Translations under genes and position numbers: made by a program | In this document: positions 1 through 6,721 of the stretch, piece by piece | Layout: every line of letters begins with the position of its first letter | Numbering within the stretch: position 1 is the first letter of the stretch | Notes under the pieces: model-generated | Databases searched by the model: none | Seen by the model: the letters and a program-made list of their open reading frames with translations, nothing else | What the model was told of the DNA's origin: nothing | Origin: Candidatus Dadabacteria bacterium | Lineage (GTDB): Bacteria > Desulfobacterota_D > UBA1144 > Nemesobacterales > UBA2774 | Direction of reading: 5' to 3' | Assembly: GCA_020054175.1 (NCBI GenBank) | Contig: JAGVLR010000144.1 | Coordinates: forward strand, 1 to 15,227 | DNA: 15,227 nucleotides

Positions 1-212
1 TGCGCGAGGGTGGTTTTGCCGAGCCCGGGCGGGCCGTAGAGGAGGACGTGATCGAGGGCCTCTTTTCTCCTCCGGGCGGCCTCGATGAATATGCCTATCT
101 TTTCTTTTGCCTTGGTCTGGCCGAGATATTCCGAGAGGCGCTCGGGCCTGAGGTTGACCTCGAAAAGGGACTCTTCCTCGCCGTCCCTGGGGCTTAAAAC
201 TCTCTCGGGCAT
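1..212 (-). CDS. ruvB: RuvB Holliday junction branch migration ATPase (N-terminal part, cut by window edge)
   Basis: RuvB is the hexameric AAA+ motor that, with RuvA, drives branch migration of Holliday junctions in the cytoplasm. Only the first 70 codons are visible; the gene continues past the left edge. The translation begins MPERVLSPRDGEE, contains the family's LRPERLSEYLGQ segment at about residues 21-32, and reaches the Walker A motif GPPGLGKT at residues 60-67. The ATG at 212-210 is preceded by GGAGGAG, which supports this start. It is the last gene of yebC-ruvC-ruvA-ruvB and lies 74 bp after the ruvA stop, a looser gap than elsewhere in the cluster, with a possible promoter of its own inside the gap. 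The identification is secure; the missing part is a window effect, not a broken gene. Confidence 0.96.
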   Translation of the reverse strand, partial: MPERVLSPRDGEEESLFEVNLRPERLSEYLGQTKAKEKIGIFIEAARRRKEALDHVLLYGPPGLGKTTLA

Positions 213-241
213 TTACAGGCTCCTCCGCTAGCTGTCGGTTT

Positions 242-270
242 ATTATAAACGACTTCCGGGGTGCGGGAAA
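242..270 (-). promoter_or_regulatory. Possible internal promoter ahead of ruvB
   Basis: In the ruvA-ruvB gap the minus strand carries a perfect TATAAT at 247-242. A weak -35 candidate, TTTCCC (3 of 6 matches), lies 17 bp upstream at 270-265. The predicted start of transcription would fall just upstream of the ruvB Shine-Dalgarno. The poor -35 means it may be chance. Confidence 0.25.
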
Positions 271-286
271 AGGGACGGAGAAAGGC

Positions 287-874
287 TCACATCTTCTTCA
301 TGATCCGGAGGGCCTGGCGAAGGGCGTATTCCATCTCGGGCTCGTTCGAGCATACTTCTTCGATTTCGGAGATGCGCTCGTCTATCTCGGCCTTCTTGTA
401 CCCGACGTTAAGCAGCGCGGAGATAACGTCCGCAAGCATGCCGGCTTCGCCCGCGCCTACGGCTGTGAGTCCGAGCCCTTTAATTTTATCAGCAAGCTCC
501 GTCACCAGCCGGGAGGCGAGCTTGGGGCCAATGCCCGGAATCTTCCTCTTGGCGAGCTCGCCCGAGGAAACGGCCGAAGCGAATTCCGCCGGGGAGACGT
601 TGGACAATATGTTCGTCGCCAGCTTCGGACCAACTCCGGCGACGCTTATGAGGAGCGTGAAGACGGCCCTTTCGTCCTCGGATAAGAAACCGAAGAGCTC
701 GATGGCGGTGTCCTTGACGCTGGTGTGTATCTTGAGCTCGGCCTCTTCGCCGACCGGGCCTAGCCTGTAGTAGGTCGAAAGGGGAACGGTTACGCCGTAG
801 CCGACTCCGTTAACGTCGATGACCACGTGGCCGAGCGGCTTGTCGGCGATCTTTCCTCTAAGAAGTGATATCAT
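287..874 (-). CDS. ruvA: RuvA Holliday junction-binding protein
   Basis: RuvA binds the four-way junction as a tetramer or octamer and loads RuvB onto its arms. The protein has 195 residues, close to the roughly 200 usual for the family. Its three domains can be followed: an OB-fold from MISLLRGKIA to about residue 63, two helix-hairpin-helix motifs (AGVGPKLA near 79-86 and IPGIGPKLA near 112-120), and, after a flexible stretch near 135-145, a small C-terminal RuvB-contacting domain (about 146-195). The ATG at 874 lies inside the end of ruvC, giving a 17-bp overlap that suggests translational coupling. ruvB follows downstream. No odd residues or breaks were seen. Confidence 0.97.
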   Translation of the reverse strand: MISLLRGKIADKPLGHVVIDVNGVGYGVTVPLSTYYRLGPVGEEAELKIHTSVKDTAIELFGFLSEDERAVFTLLISVAGVGPKLATNILSNVSPAEFASAVSSGELAKRKIPGIGPKLASRLVTELADKIKGLGLTAVGAGEAGMLADVISALLNVGYKKAEIDERISEIEEVCSNEPEMEYALRQALRIMKKM

Positions 875-1403
875 CGAGAGTAAAGCGTCTCCTCTTTCTC
901 CGGGGCTGCAGGAATTCCTTTCCGAGCTTCTGCTCGATGCGGGATATATGAATGTGGCAGAGGGCGATGGCCACGGCGTCGGAGGCGTCTTCGGATTCGA
1001 ATTCCGGAACGTCGAGAAGCATCGTGATCATTCTTCTGACGTCGGACTTGTTGGCGCGCCCGCGGCCTGTGAGCGCGAGCTTTATTTTCGTGGGTGAGTA
1101 TTCGCGGACTTCGAGGCCGGAATTGGACGCCGCGAGCAGGGCGACGCCCCTGGCTTCGCCGAGCGTAATCGCGCTCCGCGCGTTTTTGGAAAAGAACATA
1201 CTCTCTACGGACATGATGAGGGGGGAATGACCGTTTATTACGTCCAGAAGACCGTCGTATATTATGGAAAGCCTTTTGGAAACCGGCAGCCCCGGGGAGG
1301 CCTTTATGCAGCCGCTGGCGATGTGCTTCACCTCGCCGCTTCCGGTCTCCAGTACCCCGTACCCGCAAACCCTGGAGCCGGGGTCGATTCCGAGTACCCT
1401 CAT
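858..1403 (-). CDS. ruvC: RuvC crossover junction endodeoxyribonuclease
   Basis: RuvC is the dimeric, metal-dependent resolvase that nicks Holliday junctions symmetrically after RuvAB branch migration. With the start used here the protein has 181 residues, slightly longer than the E. coli enzyme because of a basic tail (PRRKRRR). The four catalytic acidic residues are visible: D7 in GIDPGS, E67 in SVESMF, and D139 and D142 in ESEDASDA. The ATG at 1403, giving MRVLGIDPG, is preferred over an in-frame TTG at 1415 that would add MHHK: family members begin at this point, and the ATG sits one base past the yebC stop. Neither start has a strong Shine-Dalgarno, so coupling to yebC is likely. The 3' end overlaps ruvA by 17 bp. 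Confidence 0.96.
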   Translation of the reverse strand: MRVLGIDPGSRVCGYGVLETGSGEVKHIASGCIKASPGLPVSKRLSIIYDGLLDVINGHSPLIMSVESMFFSKNARSAITLGEARGVALLAASNSGLEVREYSPTKIKLALTGRGRANKSDVRRMITMLLDVPEFESEDASDAVAIALCHIHISRIEQKLGKEFLQPRRKRRRFTLDDITS

Positions 1404-1404
1404 T

Positions 1405-2154
1405 TTATGATGCAAGGCTCATCATCAGCTCTTCGGAAACGTCGAAGTTGGAGTAGACATTCTGAACGTCGTCGCTGTCTTCGAGGGCTTCCATGAGGCG
1501 GATCATGTGCTCGGCCTCCTTACCCTCTATCTTAACGCTGTTCTGCGGGATCATGGTGACCTCGGCGTTCTCGAACTTGAGGCCTGCGCCTTCGATCACG
1601 GATTTGACCGACTCGAAAGCTTCGGGCGGCGTGACTACCACGAGCTCGCTTTCTTCGGTTACTACATCATCCGCGCCGGCGTCGAGTGCGATTTCGAAAA
1701 TACGGTCTTCGTCGACCTTGCCCTTCTCGAACGCGATGCGGCCCTTCATGTGAAACATCCACGCGACGCAGCCGTTTTCACCGAGGCTCCCGCCGTGCTT
1801 GGTGAATATGCGCCGTATGTCGGAGACTGTCCTGTTCTTGTTGTCGGTGAGCGCTCTTACGAGCACGGCGCTTCCGCCCGGGCCGTAGCCTTCGTAGGAA
1901 AGCTCCTGAAAGTCCTCGCCGCCGATCTCACCCGTGCCACGCTTGATGGCGCGGTCTATCGTGTCGTTGGGCATGTTCTGGTTCTTGGCAGCCAATATCG
2001 CCGTCCTCAACCGGGGATTGGATTCCGCTTCACCGCCGCCATGCTTCGCGGCGACTGTGAGCTCGCGGATAAGCTTCGTAAACACCTTACCCCTCTTGGC
2101 GTCGACCGCGGCCTTTCTGTGTTTGATATTCGCCCATTTAGAATGTCCTGACAT
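1405..2154 (-). CDS. yebC: YebC/PmpR family regulatory protein
   Basis: This is a YebC/TACO1 family protein. Members have been described as DNA-binding regulators (PmpR) and, more recently, as translation factors helping ribosomes through difficult peptides such as proline runs; which role applies here cannot be read from the sequence. The 249-residue length is typical. The family signature MSGHSKWANIKHRKA opens the protein, followed by KRGKVFTKLIRELTVAAK, NQNMPNDTIDRAIKRGTG (about 59-76), and the YEGYGPGG core near residue 88. The C-terminus is acidic (EALEDSDDVQNVYSNFDV). The ATG at 2154 has GAGGTGAAGAG directly upstream. It heads yebC-ruvCAB, a widely conserved order; ruvC starts one base beyond its stop. 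Confidence 0.96.
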   Translation of the reverse strand: MSGHSKWANIKHRKAAVDAKRGKVFTKLIRELTVAAKHGGGEAESNPRLRTAILAAKNQNMPNDTIDRAIKRGTGEIGGEDFQELSYEGYGPGGSAVLVRALTDNKNRTVSDIRRIFTKHGGSLGENGCVAWMFHMKGRIAFEKGKVDEDRIFEIALDAGADDVVTEESELVVVTPPEAFESVKSVIEGAGLKFENAEVTMIPQNSVKIEGKEAEHMIRLMEALEDSDDVQNVYSNFDVSEELMMSLAS

Positions 2155-2184
2155 GGCTCTTCACCTCACTTCCAAGTATCCAGA

Positions 2185-2222
2185 TTTAATAAAGATATTT
2201 TATTATCCATAAAATTTTATAA
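2185..2222 (-). promoter_or_regulatory. AT-rich upstream region of yebC-ruvCAB (probable promoter zone)
   Basis: The 103-bp gap between yebC and the secreted-protein gene holds a very AT-rich stretch in otherwise GC-rich DNA. It contains a perfect 12-bp palindrome, ATAAAATTTTAT, at 2209-2220, and an inverted repeat AATAAA-N5-TTTATT at 2188-2204. Several -10-like hexamers occur on the minus strand (GATAAT, TATAAA), but none has a convincing -35 at the right distance. The start of the yebC operon transcript is probably here; the exact promoter is not resolved. Confidence 0.35.
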
Positions 2223-2257
2223 TATTGGGCGGAAACTGGCAAGTGGGGCGCTGGCCG

Positions 2258-3229
2258 TCACTTCACCCTTCTCACCGTCACCGTCAAGGGCTGCGCCCCG
2301 CCGATTTTCGTCGTTATTGTGGATACTGTGCTCCCCTTGTTTATCTCGCCTACAGTCAATATCTTCGTCGAAGGGTCTATCACCTGCCCCGAAAGGGAGC
2401 TGAAGTCGAACCTTATCTCGGCGTCGTCCGGAAGCCCGAAGACCTCGGCCGTGATTGGCGCCGGGGTGCCGATGTCGGTTTCGGGAACTATTATATTGTA
2501 TCCCCACGCCGGGATGTCTGAATTAAAGAAGGTGCCGCCCGGTTTTTTCAGACTCACCCTCATATTCCCCGAGGAGTTTACTACCGTGCCCGGAAGGTCT
2601 ATGAACTCGGCCGCCGCCTGGTCGGACTTCATCGCTATGATGTTCCCGTTTATAAAGCCGTTGTCGGTAGTGTTGAGAATGCCTATCTCGTATTTATCGG
2701 GCTCGAGGACGTTCTGGGAGGGGAAGGTGAATGTTGTATTGAGGTACCCGAATTCAATCAGCACCTTCTTTATAGTGCCGAGCTCTCCCGATGCGCCCAC
2801 GGGCGGGTTCGCCGGCTTTGCAATCTTGAGTATGCCGCTTTCCCCCGAGACTATGACGCCATAAGATCCGGCCGCTGCCGCGGGAAGGCTGAACTTCCTC
2901 CAGCCGCCCGTCATCGCTCTTACCTCTATATCTACCTTCTGCCCTAAAAGCCCGCTCTGATTTATCGTTCTTACGGACGTGATTTTCCCGGTGTAAAGAG
3001 GGTTCACGTATATCTCGCCGTCCAGGGATGTGAACTCTATTTCCGTATACTGGGGGCCAGACGAGCCCGCCCCGCCGTTCGTATCGTCCCCGGCCTGGGC
3101 CAGCACGAGGCCGCCTGGGCCCGCCTGGCGGCTGCCCGCCGGGTCAGCCGCGAAGCAAACGGCGCCTGCGGCCAAGAGAGCCAGGGGCAGAATGGCAAGC
3201 CACGTTAACACGTTAAAAGTCCTTCTCAT
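2258..3229 (-). CDS. Secreted protein of unknown function with Sec signal peptide
   Basis: I do not recognise this 323-residue protein. A clear Sec signal peptide is present: MRRT, then a hydrophobic core (about residues 8-24), then a likely cleavage after CFA at residue 27. The only cysteine is in the signal, and the residue before it is valine, so a lipoprotein is unlikely. Residues 28-60 are a low-complexity Gly/Ser/Pro/Ala linker. The rest alternates short hydrophobic stretches with Gly/Asn/Thr/Pro turns and has no further membrane segment, which suggests a beta-rich periplasmic or surface protein with two or three domains. No catalytic motif is visible. The ATG at 3229 has AGAGGTAC upstream, and a near-consensus promoter lies about 65-95 bp further up. 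The gene stands alone, divergent from rho and upstream of yebC on the same strand. Confidence 0.85.
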   Translation of the reverse strand: MRRTFNVLTWLAILPLALLAAGAVCFAADPAGSRQAGPGGLVLAQAGDDTNGGAGSSGPQYTEIEFTSLDGEIYVNPLYTGKITSVRTINQSGLLGQKVDIEVRAMTGGWRKFSLPAAAAGSYGVIVSGESGILKIAKPANPPVGASGELGTIKKVLIEFGYLNTTFTFPSQNVLEPDKYEIGILNTTDNGFINGNIIAMKSDQAAAEFIDLPGTVVNSSGNMRVSLKKPGGTFFNSDIPAWGYNIIVPETDIGTPAPITAEVFGLPDDAEIRFDFSSLSGQVIDPSTKILTVGEINKGSTVSTITTKIGGAQPLTVTVRRVK

Positions 3230-3294
3230 AAGTACCTCTTTTGAATATCTTTTTATTGAAACCGAGATAATGCGCCCCTTGAGCCCGCAAATCC

Positions 3295-3323
3295 ATTATA
3301 GCATAAAGGAAACCTTTTGTTTA
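3295..3323 (-). promoter_or_regulatory. Promoter of the secreted-protein gene
   Basis: On the minus strand a perfect TATAAT (3300-3295) is preceded by TGC, forming an extended -10. A -35 candidate TAAACA (4 of 6 matches) at 3323-3318 is spaced exactly 17 bp away. Transcription would start near 3288 and leave a leader of about 58 nt before the ATG at 3229. This is among the best sigma70-type promoters in the window. Confidence 0.6.
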
Positions 3324-3380
3324 AGCGTCTCCTGACGCGCCGCATCCGTCGAAGGCGTTATTATTCCCGAAAATACTCAC

Positions 3381-3410
3381 TTGACAAATTACTTGGTTAA
3401 CATGCATAAT
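3381..3410 (+). promoter_or_regulatory. Promoter of rho
   Basis: A perfect TTGACA at 3381-3386 is followed, after 18 bp, by CATAAT at 3405-3410 (5 of 6 matches to the -10 consensus). Transcription would start near 3417, giving a leader of about 110 nt before the rho ATG. It lies back to back with the promoter of the divergent secreted-protein gene, with roughly 60 bp between their -35 elements. Confidence 0.6.
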
Positions 3411-3416
3411 AAAGGT

Positions 3417-3526
3417 GTCTAAAACTTTTATCGCAACTCAAAGAGAACTGACACTCATTTCCGTACATTCGTAACGTGACATTGTATTAAACTCCTAAAA
3501 TACACGAGGGCAAGGACCAGGAACAT
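3417..3526 (+). promoter_or_regulatory. rho 5' leader, C-richer than G (possible autoregulatory region)
   Basis: The predicted untranslated leader of rho is about 110 nt long, relatively poor in G compared with C, and shows no strong hairpin. Such unstructured C-over-G RNA is the kind of sequence Rho binds. E. coli rho is known to be autoregulated by attenuation in its leader, so a similar feedback is plausible here. No short leader-peptide ORF starting with ATG was found within it. The assignment is inference. Confidence 0.25.
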
Positions 3527-4840
3527 ATGGCTAGAGCAACCAAATTACGGGAAAAATCCGAGGATAAGGAATCAATCCAGGAAGCACATTTTCTCAATCT
3601 TAACGACATTAGAAACAAAAAGAGCGTAGAGCTCATGAAGATGGCGAGGGACCTCGAAATCGAGGAAACCTCCCGCATGACGAAGCAGGACATCATCTAC
3701 GCGATACTGAAAGCGCAGAGCGAAAAAGAGGGCGTGATATACGCCGAAGGGGTGCTCGAAATCCTTTCCGAGGGATACGGCTTCCTCCGCTCGCCCAAGT
3801 ACAGCTACCTTCCAGGTCCGGACGACATTTACGTATCGAAATCGCAGATAAGGTCGTTTAACCTCAAGACAGGCGATACTGTAGGCGGTCAGGTCCGTCT
3901 CCCCAGAGAGGGCGAGAAGAACCTAGCGCTTCTCAAGATAGAAGAGGTTAACTTCGATTCGCCCGAAGCCTGCAGGGAGAGGGTCGCGTTCGAAAACCGC
4001 GTGCCGCTTCACCCGGAAGAAAAGATCGTCCTCGAGCACGATCCCAACGAATTCTGCAGCCGCGTTTTAGACCTTTTCATACCCATAGGTAAGGGGCAGA
4101 GGGGTCTCATAGTCGCGCCGCCGAGGACGGGTAAGACGATTCTCCTCCAGAGAATAGCCAACGCGATAACCCAGAACCACCCCGAAGTAATGCTGATAGT
4201 CCTGCTCATAGACGAGCGGCCGGAAGAGGTCACGGACATGGAAAGGTCCGTAAACGGCGAGGTAGTGAGCTCGACATTCGACGAGCCGCCGCAGCGCCAC
4301 ATACAGGTCGCCGACATGGTGATCGAGAAGGCCAAGAGGCTGGTCGAGCACGGAAAGGACGTCGTCATTCTTCTCGACAGCCTCACGCGTCTCGCACGCG
4401 CCAGCAATACAGTAACCCCCGCCAGCGGCAGGGTGCTCTCCGGCGGTATGGAGGCGAACGCGCTCCAGAGACCGAAGAGGTTCTTCGGCGCCGCGAGGAA
4501 CACGGAAGAAGGCGGAAGCCTCACCATCATAGCGACGGCCCTGATCGATACGGGCAGCAGGATGGACGAGGTCATCTTCGAAGAGTTCAAGGGTACCGGC
4601 AACATGGAGGCCTACCTCGACAGGAGGCTCGCCGATAAGAGGGTCTTCCCGGCTATCGACCTCCAGCGCTCGGGTACGAGGAAGGAAGAGCTTCTTCTCA
4701 CGCCTGAGATTCTGAACAAGGTATGGCTCCTCAGGAAGGTGCTTAGCCCGATGAACACAGTCGAAGCGATGGAGTTCCTGCTCGACAAGATGAGCGGCAC
4801 GAAGTCGAATAAAGAGTTCTTCAACATGATGAACTCCTGA
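3527..4840 (+). CDS. rho: Transcription termination factor Rho
   Basis: Rho is the hexameric RNA-dependent ATPase/helicase that terminates transcription at C-rich rut sites. The protein has 437 residues (E. coli 419). The order is standard: a charged N-terminal extension (1-22), the Rho N domain (about 23-64), the cold-shock-like RNA-binding domain (about 70-145, including EGYGFLRSP and DDIYVSKSQIRSF), and the RecA-like motor. Walker A is APPRTGKT at 197-204. The catalytic-region motif IDERPEEVTDM follows at 228-238, Walker B is VVILLDS at 279-285, the Q loop is TPASGRVLSGG at about 297-307, and the R-loop region GTGNME is at 356-361. There is no long insertion in the RNA-binding domain of the kind seen in some high-GC phyla. 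The ATG at 3527 has AGGA 4 nt upstream. The gene appears to be monocistronic or weakly linked to the downstream ggt. Confidence 0.98.
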   Translation: MARATKLREKSEDKESIQEAHFLNLNDIRNKKSVELMKMARDLEIEETSRMTKQDIIYAILKAQSEKEGVIYAEGVLEILSEGYGFLRSPKYSYLPGPDDIYVSKSQIRSFNLKTGDTVGGQVRLPREGEKNLALLKIEEVNFDSPEACRERVAFENRVPLHPEEKIVLEHDPNEFCSRVLDLFIPIGKGQRGLIVAPPRTGKTILLQRIANAITQNHPEVMLIVLLIDERPEEVTDMERSVNGEVVSSTFDEPPQRHIQVADMVIEKAKRLVEHGKDVVILLDSLTRLARASNTVTPASGRVLSGGMEANALQRPKRFFGAARNTEEGGSLTIIATALIDTGSRMDEVIFEEFKGTGNMEAYLDRRLADKRVFPAIDLQRSGTRKEELLLTPEILNKVWLLRKVLSPMNTVEAMEFLLDKMSGTKSNKEFFNMMNS

Positions 4841-4896
4841 CGCGCCCGCGCAGATAAGCGAGCCGGCTCCAGCAATCCGAGAATCCGAAGACGCAC

Positions 4897-4928
4897 GGCA
4901 GGCGGGAGAGTTTAGCTCTCCGCTTGCC
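4897..4928 (+). terminator. GC-rich hairpin downstream of rho
   Basis: An imperfect inverted repeat lies 57 bp after the rho stop. The arms 4897-4910 and 4916-4928 pair over 13 bp, including one G-U pair and one bulged G, around a TTTAG loop. It is not followed directly by a T tract; the nearest T-run is only three bases, about 20 nt later. It could therefore be a weak intrinsic terminator, an mRNA 3'-end stabilising structure, or a barrier between rho and ggt. Confidence 0.4.
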
Positions 4929-4964
4929 CGCAGCTCCGACGCCCTTTAGAATAAGTTCAGACTC

Positions 4965-5675
4965 TTGAACAATTTCAGAAGGGATTCGTTCATTTTATAC
5001 GCCGCGCTGGTTGTAGCGGCTTTACTCTCGACATTCATATCTCTGGAGACGGCGGGATTGCATGCGGCCGACCTCCCGGAGCCCGACCGGAAGGCGATCT
5101 TCCACCCAGTTTACGCCCGCAACGGAATGGTTGTGTCCGAAGAAAGGTATGCGACCGAGGCGGGACTCCAGGTTCTGAAGGAAGGCGGAAACGCCGTGGA
5201 CGCAGCTGTAACTGTCGGCTTCGTGCTGGCCGTGACATTTCCACGAGCAGGGAACCTGGGCGGCGGCGGATTCATGCTCGTCCGCCTCGCGGAAACGGGC
5301 GAGGTCATAGCGATAGACTACAGGGAAAAGGCCCCGCTTACGGTAACGGCGGACACGTTCCTCGACGCTGAAGGAAATGTAGATACTGAAAAATCACGGC
5401 ACAGCGTGCTCTCGGCGGGAGTTCCGGGGACAGTCGCCGGGCTTTCACTCGCGCTCGAAAAATACGGAACCATAACGCTCGAAAGAGCCATACGCCCGGC
5501 TCTGGAGCTTGCCGAAAAGGGCTTTCCCGTAAGCGATGACCTCGCGCGCTCGCTTGAAGACGCGAGGAGCCGAATGGAAAAAGAGCCCGGAAGCATGAGG
5601 GTTTTCTTCAAAGAAGGGGGCAAGTCGTACGCGCCGGGGGAGACACAGTCCAGAAAGACCTCGCGGAGACTTTAA
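4965..5675 (+). CDS. ggt: Gamma-glutamyltransferase, N-terminal open frame (start of large subunit)
   Basis: This 236-residue open frame holds the N-terminal part of Ggt. A Sec signal peptide is visible: MNNFRRDSF, a hydrophobic core at about 9-27, and likely cleavage near residue 34-35 (GLHA/AD). Mature Ggt motifs follow: HPVYARNGMVVSEE (47-60), GGNAVDAAV (74-82), NLGGGGFM (97-104), and DYREKAP (118-124), whose arginine matches the substrate-binding arginine of the family. The last twelve residues (ETQSRKTSRRL and neighbours) are out-of-frame sequence after the break. On its own the product would lack the nucleophile and could not be active. Confidence 0.75.
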   Translation: MNNFRRDSFILYAALVVAALLSTFISLETAGLHAADLPEPDRKAIFHPVYARNGMVVSEERYATEAGLQVLKEGGNAVDAAVTVGFVLAVTFPRAGNLGGGGFMLVRLAETGEVIAIDYREKAPLTVTADTFLDAEGNVDTEKSRHSVLSAGVPGTVAGLSLALEKYGTITLERAIRPALELAEKGFPVSDDLARSLEDARSRMEKEPGSMRVFFKEGGKSYAPGETQSRKTSRRL

Positions 5676-5743
5676 AGCTTATTTCCGAGCACGGCCCCGG
5701 GGCGTTTTACGAAGGGGAGATAGCAGTAAAAATCGCCCGGTTC

Positions 5744-6721
5744 ATGAAAGAGCGCGGCGGGCTGATAACGGAAAAGGATTTGAAGGAATACAGGGCCGCC
5801 CTGAGAGAACCCGTCGGCGGGAGTTACAGAGGATACGATATATACTCGATGCCTCCCCCGAGCTCGGGGGGCGTCCATCTGATAGAAATGCTGAACGTCC
5901 TCGAGGGCTTCCCGCTCAGCGAGTACGGACACAACACGGCGAAGACCATTAACCTCATGGCCGAGGCGATGAAATTCGCCTACGCCGACCGCTCGGAGCA
6001 TCTCGGGGACCCGGACTTTAAGGAAGTCCCCGTAAAAGAGCTTACATCTAAGGAATATGCAGCGAAGCTGAGGGAGAGAATGTCTCCCGGGAGGGTTACG
6101 CCGTCTGTGCGCATAAAACCCGGTGAGATATCACGGGAAGAAGGGCCCGACACGACACATTTCTCCGTCATCGATTCAAAGGGCAACATGGTTTCCAACA
6201 CCTACACGCTCAACTTCGATTACGGCTCGAAGATAACCGTTCCGGGGACGGGGATGCTCCTCAATAACGAGATGGACGACTTTTCCATGAAGCCCGGCGA
6301 GCCGAATGCTTACGGTTTGGTGGGCGGGAGAGCGAACACACCCGAGCCCGGAAAGAGAATGCTGAGCTCGATGACGCCGACGATAGTCCTTAAAGACGGA
6401 GAGCCGTTTCTCGTTACGGGAAGCCCGGGCGGGAGCCTGATCATTACAACAGTCCTTCAGATAATCACTAACGCTATAGACTTCGGGATGAATATCTCGG
6501 AAGCGACGAACGCGCCGCGCGTGCATCACCAGTGGCTCCCTGACAAGCTCCGCATTGAAAAAGGCATCTCCGGGGACACGCTCCGCATTTTGACGGAAAG
6601 GGGTTATACGATCGATACGGGAAACACCATGGGGAGCGCGCAGAGCATTATGAAGAAAGGGGAATTCATTTACGGAGCCTCAGACCCGAGAAGGCCGGGC
6701 GGGCTTGCCGAAGGATATTAG
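5744..6721 (+). CDS. ggt: Gamma-glutamyltransferase, C-terminal open frame (rest of large subunit plus small subunit)
   Basis: This is the continuation of Ggt in the other frame. The first ATG is at 5744, but the homology begins at 5642, so that ATG is not a true start. It contains GGLITEKDLKEY, then MPPPSSGGVHLIEMLN and FAYADRSEHLGD. The autoprocessing site is GPD/TTHFSVID: the first threonine (codon 6152-6154, residue 397 of the repaired protein) is the predicted nucleophile and N-terminus of the small subunit. Small-subunit signatures follow: NNEMDDFS, PGKRMLSSMTPT, and TGSPGGSLIITTVLQ, part of the gamma-glutamyl-binding region. The C-terminus is normal, with GGLAEGY just before the stop. 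Confidence 0.75.
   Translation: MKERGGLITEKDLKEYRAALREPVGGSYRGYDIYSMPPPSSGGVHLIEMLNVLEGFPLSEYGHNTAKTINLMAEAMKFAYADRSEHLGDPDFKEVPVKELTSKEYAAKLRERMSPGRVTPSVRIKPGEISREEGPDTTHFSVIDSKGNMVSNTYTLNFDYGSKITVPGTGMLLNNEMDDFSMKPGEPNAYGLVGGRANTPEPGKRMLSSMTPTIVLKDGEPFLVTGSPGGSLIITTVLQIITNAIDFGMNISEATNAPRVHHQWLPDKLRIEKGISGDTLRILTERGYTIDTGNTMGSAQSIMKKGEFIYGASDPRRPGGLAEGY

Larger units (their letters stand above)
4965..6721 (+). pseudogene. ggt: Gamma-glutamyltransferase (glutathione hydrolase), interrupted by one frameshift
   Basis: Ggt is a periplasmic or secreted N-terminal-nucleophile enzyme that removes the gamma-glutamyl group from glutathione and related peptides; the proenzyme cuts itself into a large and a small subunit. 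The full coding information is present but in two frames. It reads in one frame to the G run at 5636-5640, then continues in the -1 frame from GAC at 5642 (DTVQKDLAETLK). Adding one G to the run restores a continuous 585-residue protein of normal family length. All key motifs survive on either side, and no second lesion is seen. This fits a sequencing or assembly error, or a very recent inactivation, better than an old pseudogene. The TTG start at 4965 has no good Shine-Dalgarno. The stop codon overlaps the convergent nadA stop. Confidence 0.88.

Noticed and set aside
1507..2151. A 214-codon plus-strand open frame opposite yebC
   Set aside because: It mirrors yebC almost exactly and has no recognisable motifs; yebC on the minus strand is certain. 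Such shadow frames are common in GC-rich genes.
5611..5642. Programmed -1 ribosomal frameshifting in ggt
   Set aside because: The site is not a proper slippery heptamer (the A-site codon re-pairs poorly), and no downstream stimulatory hairpin was identified; a missing base is simpler.
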